Assembly: GCF_014201095.1 (NCBI RefSeq)
Contig: NZ_JACHDN010000001.1
Span: 496,001-560,000, forward strand
Reading direction: 5' to 3'
Length of the DNA stretch: 64,000 bases
Source of the DNA: Cellulomonas hominis
GTDB taxonomy: Bacteria > Actinomycetota > Actinomycetes > Actinomycetales > Cellulomonadaceae
The translations under genes and the position numbers were made by a program. The notes below the pieces were generated by a model. The model ran no database searches. It had not been told where the DNA came from and saw only the letters and a program-made list of their open reading frames with translations. How positions within the stretch are numbered: position 1 is the first letter of the stretch; each line of letters starts with the position of its first letter. Below, piece by piece: positions 58,727 to 64,000 of the stretch.

Positions 58727-60097
58727 CTATGCGCAGCAGCTCGTGGGCAGCGCTGAGCGGAACAAGCCGGCGGCGATGCGCAGGGCTTCGCTCATCGTTA
58801 GGTAGGGGGCCCAAGTGTCGGCGAGGTCGTCCACGGTGAGGCCGAACTTGATCGCGTAGGTCGCTGCGAGCATCAGTTCGCCTGCGCCGTCCAGGGCAGC
58901 GTGCACCCCGAGGATCTTGCGGCTCTCGGCGTCGATGACGAGCTTGAGGACACCGCGGGTGTCCTGGTTGACCAGGGCGCGCGGGATGTCTTGCGCTCCT
59001 AGGACGCGGCATTCGCAGGCGTGCCCAGCGGCGAGAGCTTGGTCCTCCGTCAGTCCCGCGCTGGCGATCTGGGGCGTGGTGAAGGTGACGCCGGGCAGCC
59101 CTCGATAGTCCACTGCTGAGGGCTGGCCGAGCGCGCCGGCTGCGGCGACGTGTCCTGTCTGGGCTGCGACGTAGACGTACTGCGGGACGCCGGACACGTC
59201 CCCGGCCGCGAAGACCCGTGGGTTGGTGGTCCGCTGGTTCTCGTCGACGACGACGAAGCCGCGCCTGTCAGTAGCAACACCTGCTGCATTGAGAGCCAGG
59301 TCGGACGTGTCGGCGAAGCGCCCGGTCGCCACGAGCAACCGCTGGCCCGTCAGCCGCCTCTCGCTCCCGGTCCGGACCTCAACGCCGTCGTGAGTCGCCC
59401 GCACCTCCGTCGCGCGCTCCTGCACCACGGTGATGCCCTCGTCCTGAAACACGCCGAGCAACACGTCTGCAACCTCCGGCTCCGCGTGGGGCGCGAAGCG
59501 TCCGACGATGGTGACGGCGACACCGAGGTGCGCCCACAGCTGGGCCTGCTCGAGCCCGACATACCCGGCGCCGAGCACCACCATGGATGCGGGTAGGTCC
59601 TGCTGCTCCATCGCGGTGGTGGAGGTCAGGTACGCCACGTCACCCAACCCCGGGAGGTCCGGGATGTGTGGTGCCACGCCGGTGGCCACGACGTACCCGT
59701 GCCGTGCTCGCAGGGCCTGGCCGTCGACCTGCAGTGTCTCTTGGTCGATGAAGCGTGCGTGGCCCTGCAGGATCGGGAAGCCGTGGGCGTCGGCGACGTC
59801 GGCGTACTTCGCTTGGCGCAGGCGGTCGATCAAGGCCTGCTTCTGCTCCATCAGGGCGCCCAAGGCGACCGGGCCCGCGCTGGTGGAGATGCCTTCAAAG
59901 GGGTGCGTGGCCGCACGGTGGCGCTGCCCGGCGGCGGCGAGGAGGTTCTTGCTGGGCACGCAACCGATGTTCAGGCAGGTCCCGCCTAGCGGCCCGTGCT
60001 CGACGAGCAAGACGCTGTTGCCGCGGGACCGTGCCTCGATGCCCGCGGCCATCGCAGCGCCGCCGGTCCCGATGACGATCAGGTCGTACTCGTCCAT
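58727..60097 (-). CDS. merA: Mercuric reductase
   Basis: 456 residues, FAD-dependent disulfide reductase that reduces Hg(II) to Hg(0) with NADPH. Redox motif GGTCLNIGCVPSK (Cys41, Cys46), the NADPH domain (VVLGAGYVGLEQAQLWAHLG), and the C-terminal vicinal Cys pair that hands Hg(II) to the active site (SCCA, Cys454-455) are all present; the last distinguishes it from lipoamide dehydrogenase. The N-terminal NmerA domain is absent, as in many actinomycete forms. Divergent from merR with a MerR-type promoter between. No merT, merP or merB is present. Confidence 0.95.
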   Translation of the reverse strand: MDEYDLIVIGTGGAAMAAGIEARSRGNSVLLVEHGPLGGTCLNIGCVPSKNLLAAAGQRHRAATHPFEGISTSAGPVALGALMEQKQALIDRLRQAKYADVADAHGFPILQGHARFIDQETLQVDGQALRARHGYVVATGVAPHIPDLPGLGDVAYLTSTTAMEQQDLPASMVVLGAGYVGLEQAQLWAHLGVAVTIVGRFAPHAEPEVADVLLGVFQDEGITVVQERATEVRATHDGVEVRTGSERRLTGQRLLVATGRFADTSDLALNAAGVATDRRGFVVVDENQRTTNPRVFAAGDVSGVPQYVYVAAQTGHVAAAGALGQPSAVDYRGLPGVTFTTPQIASAGLTEDQALAAGHACECRVLGAQDIPRALVNQDTRGVLKLVIDAESRKILGVHAALDGAGELMLAATYAIKFGLTVDDLADTWAPYLTMSEALRIAAGLFRSALPTSCCA

Positions 60098-60131
60098 GGC
60101 ATTCTCCTCGCGCGCGCGGACAGGTCATCGG

Positions 60132-60163
60132 ACGGTAGACGTTCCAGTGCGGGGGAAGGTCAA
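60132..60163 (-). promoter_or_regulatory. MerR-type promoter and operator of merA
   Basis: On the minus strand TTGACC (60163-60158), a 20-base spacer, TACCGT (60137-60132). The over-long spacer carries the dyad ACCTTCC...GGAACGT (60139-60160), the classic layout of promoters that MerR proteins activate by DNA distortion. Confidence 0.75.
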
Positions 60164-60178
60164 GGTCTACGGTTGACC

Positions 60179-60577
60179 ATGCGCATCGGAGAGCTGGCCG
60201 CCACGGCCGGCGTGACGACCAAGACGATCCGCTACTACGAGAGCGCCGGCGTGCTGCCAGCGCCGGCTCGCCAAGCGTCGGGCTACCGGGAGTACGACCA
60301 CCGGGCGGTCGACCGGCTGGCGTTCGTGAAGGCCGCGCAGGCGGCCGGGCTGACCCTGGCGGAGATCGTCGACGTCGTCTCTGCCCGCGAAAGCGCCGGC
60401 GCACCGTGCGCACACGTCGCGGCAGTGCTCGAACAGCACGCCCACGATCTTGAGCGGCGGATCGCCGAGCTCACGACTCTGTTAACCCAGGTGCGCCAGC
60501 TCAGCGCGCGGGCAAAGACTCTGCACCCTGACCAGTGCACCCCCGCCCAGGTCTGTCACCTCATCCCCACCGCCTGA
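60179..60577 (+). CDS. merR: MerR-family mercury-responsive regulator
   Basis: 132 residues. N-terminal MerR helix-turn-helix: MRIGELAATAGVTTKTIRYY. The dimerisation helix carries Cys77 (GAPCAHVA), and the C-terminal loop Cys120 and Cys126 (DQCTPAQVCHLI), three cysteines as in Hg(II)-sensing MerR, though the C-x5-C spacing differs from the C-x8-C of Tn501 MerR. Divergent from merA and overlapping its promoter region. Another soft metal as inducer cannot be excluded. Confidence 0.88.
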   Translation: MRIGELAATAGVTTKTIRYYESAGVLPAPARQASGYREYDHRAVDRLAFVKAAQAAGLTLAEIVDVVSARESAGAPCAHVAAVLEQHAHDLERRIAELTTLLTQVRQLSARAKTLHPDQCTPAQVCHLIPTA

Positions 60578-60762
60578 AGCATCCGCCGTACCTGCGCGCG
60601 AACGCCGCAGCGCAGTCAGCCGCAAGGTGCACACATGATCACGGCGCCGCCGATGGCTGCCTCTGGGCCGTAGCCCCCCGTCGATGTCATGGGCCCAGCT
60701 CAACCGCCACATTGCGGCGACAGATTCCCGCCACCCAGCGCTGAAAGCCACACATATAGCCT

Positions 60763-60858
60763 CCCTTCACCGGACAGTTCACCGGACGGGTCTTACGGGA
60801 CAGCCCGCCAGGCGTGCCGTCGTTCCTCTCGATAAGTAGCGGTGGTGTCCGGTGAGGG
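60763..60858. repeat. Inverted repeat TGTCCGGTGARGGG flanking a non-coding stretch
   Basis: The complement of TGTCCGGTGAAGGG is at 60763-60776, a second half copy (GTTCACCGGAC) follows at 60778-60788, and TGTCCGGTGAGGG is at 60846-60858 in the other orientation. The surrounding 60578-60949 holds no convincing gene. This may be the remnant of another mobile-element end. Confidence 0.5.
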
Positions 60859-60949
60859 TTCCCCTTACGGGCATGCGATCGGGTCTGCTGCACGAGTAGG
60901 TGACAGCGTGACCTGCCCTACGGCTTGGTTACCACGGTGCGTGTGGTGG

Positions 60950-61342
60950 TCAGGCCGGGATGGGTGGCAGTTCGGAGCGTAGCTCGAACTCGATCGGGCT
61001 GAGGTAGCCCAGGCTCGAGTGTCGGCGGCGACGGTTGTGGAAGATCTCGATGTACTCGAAGATCGCGTTCGCGAGCTCGACTCGGGTGTTCCAGCGTTGC
61101 CGGTTGAGCAGCTCGATCTGCATCGAGGACCAGAACGACTCCATCATCGCGTTGTCCAGACCGTCACCGACGGACCCGAACGAGGGCATGAGCCCGGCCC
61201 GGCGGATGCGGTCGCCGAACGCCCACGACGTGAACTGGGCCCCGTGGTCGGCGTGCACGATCCCTCCCGGGGCTGGGTCGCGGTTGCTGATCGCCATGTC
61301 GAGGGCGTTGATGACCAGACGGGTGTCCTGGGTGGAGTCGAT
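60950..61342 (-). pseudogene. IS3-family transposase (host element), C-terminal fragment
   Basis: 131 codons of the rve integrase core: IVHADHGAQFTSWAFGDRIR (second Asp), DNAMMESFWSSMQIELLNRQ (Glu), IFHNRRRRHSSLGYLSP, ending SELPPIPA. It is interrupted at 61342 by the IS copy at 61343-62708; the preceding codons resume at 62709. Removing the insert and one copy of the 3-bp duplication GAT restores GWSIDST in frame. Confidence 0.88.
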
Positions 61343-61399
61343 GGGGCCTGACCCCGGTTCTTGGACACGCTGAATCCAGCAACGCGCTGGGGAAGCGAG

Positions 61400-61780
61400 A
61401 TGATCCAGTTCATGGCCAGGAAGAGCTACTCCGAGGAGTTCCGTCGTCAGGCCGTCGACTTGTACGAGTCCACTCCGGGCGCCACGGTGCGCGGGATCGC
61501 CGCGGACCTGGGCATCGTGCGCGGCACGCTGCGCCACTGGCTCGAGGTCTACGGCACGGGCGCCAAGACGGCCGTCGACGGGTCGGCGACGCCCAGCCCG
61601 TTGCGGTCCAAGAGCGCTGCGGCGAGCTCGACGGCGCCTGTCGGCGAGTCGCCGCAGGAGCGGATCGCCCGGCTCGAGGCCCGGGTCCGCGAGCTCGAGG
61701 TCGAGACGACCAAGCTGTCCACCGAGCGGGCGATCTTGCAGCAGGCGGCGAAGTATTTCGCCGGGGAGACGCGCTGGTGA
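61400..61780 (+). CDS. IS3-family transposase OrfA, copy 1
   Basis: 126 residues from ATG 61400 (GGGGA upstream). Helix-turn-helix segment YSEEFRRQAVDLYESTPG ... GIAADLGIVRGTLRHWLEVY, then a C-terminal leucine-zipper-like coiled coil (RIARLEARVRELEVETTKLS). The stop overlaps orfB as GTGA; orfB is in the -1 frame relative to orfA, so an OrfAB fusion by frameshifting or reinitiation are both possible. Confidence 0.9.
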   Translation: MIQFMARKSYSEEFRRQAVDLYESTPGATVRGIAADLGIVRGTLRHWLEVYGTGAKTAVDGSATPSPLRSKSAAASSTAPVGESPQERIARLEARVRELEVETTKLSTERAILQQAAKYFAGETRW

Positions 61781-62673
61781 GTCGCTTCCAGTTCGTCGCC
61801 GACAACTCCGCCACCTACCCGGTGAAGCGACTGTGCGAGCTCGTGCAGGTCGAGCGCTCGTCCTACTACGCGTGGAAGGCTGGCGCGCCGGCGCGGGCCG
61901 AGCGCGCCGCGGCGGACGCTCGGCTCGAGGCACGGATCCGCAAGGTCCACGCCGCGGACAGCACGCTCGGCGCGCCGCGGGTCACGGCCGAGCTCAACGA
62001 CGACGCGCCCGCCGGTGAGCAGGTCAACCACAAGCGCGTCGCCCGGGTGATGCGCGCGGCGGGTATCGCGGGCTACGTCAAGAAGCGTCGAGTGCGGACC
62101 ACGATCCCCGAGCCGTCGGGCCGCAAGCACCCCGACCTGCTCAAGCGGGACTTCACCGCGCCGGCACCGAACCGGCGCTACGTCGGCGACATCACCTACC
62201 TGCCGATCGCCGACGGCACGAACCTCTACCTCGCCACGGTCATCGACTGCCACTCCCGCCGGCTCGTCGGGTGGGCAGTCGCCGACCACATGCGCACCGA
62301 GCTCGTCGAAGACGCGCTCAAGGCCGCCGCCGCGACCCGCGGCACCCTGGCCGGGGCGCTGTTCCACTCCGACCACGGGTCGGTCTACTGCTCGAAGGAC
62401 TACGCCAGGGTCTGCGCGAGGCTCGGCGTGACCCAGTCGATGGGCGCCGTCGGGTCCTCGGCCGACAACGCGATGGCCGAGTCGTTCAACGCCACCCTCA
62501 AGCGCGAGGTCCTGCAAGACGACGCCTGCTGGCCCGACGAGCCAACCTGCCGCCGGCAGGTCTTCCGCTGGCTGACCCGCTACAACACCCGCCGCCGCCA
62601 CTCCTGGTGCGGCTACCTGTCCCCGACCGCCTACGAGGCCCGCCGGGCCGCTACGCTGCCGATCGCCGCGTAA
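61777..62673 (+). CDS. IS3-family transposase OrfB, copy 1
   Basis: 298 residues: HTH_21 domain (PVKRLCELVQVERSSYYAW) and rve integrase core with D138 (VGDITYLP), D199 (HSDHGSVYCS) and E235 (NAMAESFNATLKRE), 35 residues between the last two. Intact. Identical protein to the copy at 62888-63784. Confidence 0.93.
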   Translation: MSRFQFVADNSATYPVKRLCELVQVERSSYYAWKAGAPARAERAAADARLEARIRKVHAADSTLGAPRVTAELNDDAPAGEQVNHKRVARVMRAAGIAGYVKKRRVRTTIPEPSGRKHPDLLKRDFTAPAPNRRYVGDITYLPIADGTNLYLATVIDCHSRRLVGWAVADHMRTELVEDALKAAAATRGTLAGALFHSDHGSVYCSKDYARVCARLGVTQSMGAVGSSADNAMAESFNATLKREVLQDDACWPDEPTCRRQVFRWLTRYNTRRRHSWCGYLSPTAYEARRAATLPIAA

Positions 62674-62708
62674 TCACACCCCGTGTCCAAGAACCGGGGG
62701 TAGGGCCC

Positions 62709-62852
62709 GATCGACCAGCCGATGATCTTGCGGCTGAAGGCGTCCAGCACGCAGCAGCAGTAGAGCTTGCCCTCGCGGGTGGGGTGCTCGGTGATGTCGG
62801 TGACCCACAGCTCGTTCGGTCGAACCCGGTGGAACTTGCGGTTGACCAGGTC
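62709..62852 (-). pseudogene. IS3-family transposase (host element), internal fragment
   Basis: 48 codons stranded between the two IS copies: LVNRKFHRVRPNELWVTDIT ... VLDAFSRKIIGWSI, containing the first catalytic Asp (WVTDIT). It continues the fragment at 60950-61342 and is itself cut at 62852 by IS copy 2. The N-terminal part must lie beyond the window. Confidence 0.88.
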
Positions 62853-62887
62853 GGGCCCTACCCCCGGTTCTTGGACACGGGGTGTGA

Positions 62888-63784
62888 TTACGCGGCGATC
62901 GGCAGCGTAGCGGCCCGGCGGGCCTCGTAGGCGGTCGGGGACAGGTAGCCGCACCAGGAGTGGCGGCGGCGGGTGTTGTAGCGGGTCAGCCAGCGGAAGA
63001 CCTGCCGGCGGCAGGTTGGCTCGTCGGGCCAGCAGGCGTCGTCTTGCAGGACCTCGCGCTTGAGGGTGGCGTTGAACGACTCGGCCATCGCGTTGTCGGC
63101 CGAGGACCCGACGGCGCCCATCGACTGGGTCACGCCGAGCCTCGCGCAGACCCTGGCGTAGTCCTTCGAGCAGTAGACCGACCCGTGGTCGGAGTGGAAC
63201 AGCGCCCCGGCCAGGGTGCCGCGGGTCGCGGCGGCGGCCTTGAGCGCGTCTTCGACGAGCTCGGTGCGCATGTGGTCGGCGACTGCCCACCCGACGAGCC
63301 GGCGGGAGTGGCAGTCGATGACCGTGGCGAGGTAGAGGTTCGTGCCGTCGGCGATCGGCAGGTAGGTGATGTCGCCGACGTAGCGCCGGTTCGGTGCCGG
63401 CGCGGTGAAGTCCCGCTTGAGCAGGTCGGGGTGCTTGCGGCCCGACGGCTCGGGGATCGTGGTCCGCACTCGACGCTTCTTGACGTAGCCCGCGATACCC
63501 GCCGCGCGCATCACCCGGGCGACGCGCTTGTGGTTGACCTGCTCACCGGCGGGCGCGTCGTCGTTGAGCTCGGCCGTGACCCGCGGCGCGCCGAGCGTGC
63601 TGTCCGCGGCGTGGACCTTGCGGATCCGTGCCTCGAGCCGAGCGTCCGCCGCGGCGCGCTCGGCCCGCGCCGGCGCGCCAGCCTTCCACGCGTAGTAGGA
63701 CGAGCGCTCGACCTGCACGAGCTCGCACAGTCGCTTCACCGGGTAGGTGGCGGAGTTGTCGGCGACGAACTGGAAGCGACTCAC
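62888..63784 (-). CDS. IS3-family transposase OrfB, copy 2
   Basis: 298 residues, identical to the copy at 61777-62673, with the same DDE residues (D138, D199, E235) and GTG start overlapping the orfA stop. Intact. Confidence 0.93.
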   Translation of the reverse strand: MSRFQFVADNSATYPVKRLCELVQVERSSYYAWKAGAPARAERAAADARLEARIRKVHAADSTLGAPRVTAELNDDAPAGEQVNHKRVARVMRAAGIAGYVKKRRVRTTIPEPSGRKHPDLLKRDFTAPAPNRRYVGDITYLPIADGTNLYLATVIDCHSRRLVGWAVADHMRTELVEDALKAAAATRGTLAGALFHSDHGSVYCSKDYARVCARLGVTQSMGAVGSSADNAMAESFNATLKREVLQDDACWPDEPTCRRQVFRWLTRYNTRRRHSWCGYLSPTAYEARRAATLPIAA

Positions 63785-64000
63785 CAGCGCGTCTCCCCGG
63801 CGAAATACTTCGCCGCCTGCTGCAAGATCGCCCGCTCGGTGGACAGCTTGGTCGTCTCGACCTCGAGCTCGCGGACCCGGGCCTCGAGCCGGGCGATCCG
63901 CTCCTGCGGCGACTCGCCGACAGGCGCCGTCGAGCTCGCCGCAGCGCTCTTGGACCGCAACGGGCTGGGCGTCGCCGACCCGTCGACGGCCGTCTTGGCG
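63781..64000 (-). CDS. IS3-family transposase OrfA, copy 2 (partial)
   Basis: C-terminal 72 codons, matching copy 1 from TAVDGSATPSPLRSKS through KYFAGETRW. The 5' end, with the helix-turn-helix, lies outside the window. Confidence 0.88.
   Translation of the reverse strand, partial: AKTAVDGSATPSPLRSKSAAASSTAPVGESPQERIARLEARVRELEVETTKLSTERAILQQAAKYFAGETRW

Larger units (their letters stand above)
55258..60752. mobile_element. Tn402/Tn5053-like mercury-resistance transposon (ends tentative)
   Basis: Contains tniB, tniA, a serine resolvase, a zinc-ribbon gene, merA and merR. Candidate ends: TGTGGCCCACAGGGATATGT at 55258 reading inward, and TGTGGCTTTCAGCGCTGGGT reading inward from 60752 on the other strand; both share TGTGGC at position 1 and GTGGC at 19-23. 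No matching target duplication is visible (GAGCG left, CATAT right), and the right flank is not the flavoprotein gene, so the right end is uncertain. Confidence 0.55.
61343..62708 (+). mobile_element. IS3-family insertion sequence, copy 1 (1366 bp, complete)
   Basis: Bounded by 27-bp terminal inverted repeats (left begins GGGGCCTGACCCCGG at 61343; right, read inward, GGGCCCTACCCCCGG from 62708) that differ at three positions. The 3-bp target duplication GAT lies at 61340-61342 and 62709-62711. Encodes orfA and orfB in overlapping frames. Inserted within an older IS3-family transposase gene. Confidence 0.92.
62853..64000 (-). mobile_element. IS3-family insertion sequence, copy 2 (inverted, incomplete at window edge)
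   Basis: Starts at 62853 with the same right-end repeat as copy 1 (GGGCCCTACCCCCGG) and is colinear with copy 1 in reverse; orfB stops 35 bases inside the end in both. By length it should finish about 218 bases beyond the window. The two copies form an inverted repeat of at least 1148 bp around a 144-bp centre. Confidence 0.9.

Noticed and set aside
55253..60757. Target-site duplication flanking the mercury transposon
   Set aside because: The five bases on each side of the proposed ends (GAGCG and CATAT) do not match, so no duplication is claimed.
60482..60893. Minus-strand frames of 68-89 codons after merR
   Set aside because: No ribosome-binding site, Arg-rich composition and overlap with merR; more likely non-coding transposon edge.
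62271..63290. Two identical 219-codon frames on opposite strands
   Set aside because: They are the same off-frame shadow of orfB in the two IS copies, read through the IS ends.

Overview
The window is very GC-rich DNA with dense, mostly minus-strand operons, leaderless starts preceded by TANNNT boxes, and the housekeeping order argS-lysA-hom-thrC-thrB-rho-rpmE-prfA-prmC-tsaC-wecA-atpIBEFHAGDC-DUF2550-nucS. That order, NucS in place of MutS-type mismatch repair, and a plant-polysaccharide glycosidase locus point to an actinomycete of the Micrococcales, most likely Cellulomonas or a close relative (inference from gene content; no database was searched).

Region 1 (1-19763) is a carbohydrate locus with two related modules. 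Module 1, read on the minus strand, is: binding protein, two permeases, GH95 alpha-L-fucosidase, GH42 beta-galactosidase, GH31 alpha-xylosidase. Module 2 is: LacI regulator, binding protein, two permeases, second GH31 alpha-xylosidase. A further LacI gene diverges from module 2, and a partial LacI gene opens the window. Seven copies of a LacI/GalR-type operator (core GAAGCGCTTC) lie at the module promoters. The three glycosidases match the three side-chain bonds of fucosylated xyloglucan (fucose, galactose, xylose), so I read the locus as an importer and trimming system for xyloglucan oligosaccharides. Long inverted repeats of related sequence follow both GH31 genes.

Region 2 (19831-47263) is housekeeping: nagA, nucS, the ATP synthase operon, release factor and its methyltransferase, tsaC, a WecA-like transferase, rpmE, rho, the threonine and lysine genes, and argS. 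Two insertions interrupt it. An IS110 element sits between rho and what looks like rho's own terminator. A HepT-MntA toxin-antitoxin pair, with a perfect 20-bp palindrome at its promoter, sits between lysA and hom.

Region 3 (47323-55257) holds two MFS transporters, a GntR regulator, tRNA-Arg(CCG), a frameshifted methyltransferase, an alkyltransferase-like protein, a CPBP-type membrane protein, and an SDR/TetR pair. The same TetR-type operator precedes both the SDR/TetR pair and a flavoprotein dehydrogenase that is cut off after about 171 codons.

Region 4 (55258-64000) is stacked mobile DNA. A Tn402/Tn5053-like transposon (tniA, tniB, serine resolvase) carries mercuric reductase, a MerR regulator and a 54-residue zinc-ribbon protein. 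Next to it an IS3-family transposase gene has been interrupted twice by the same 1366-bp IS3-family element in opposite orientations; the second copy runs off the window. The DNA here is visibly less GC-rich than the rest, consistent with transfer.
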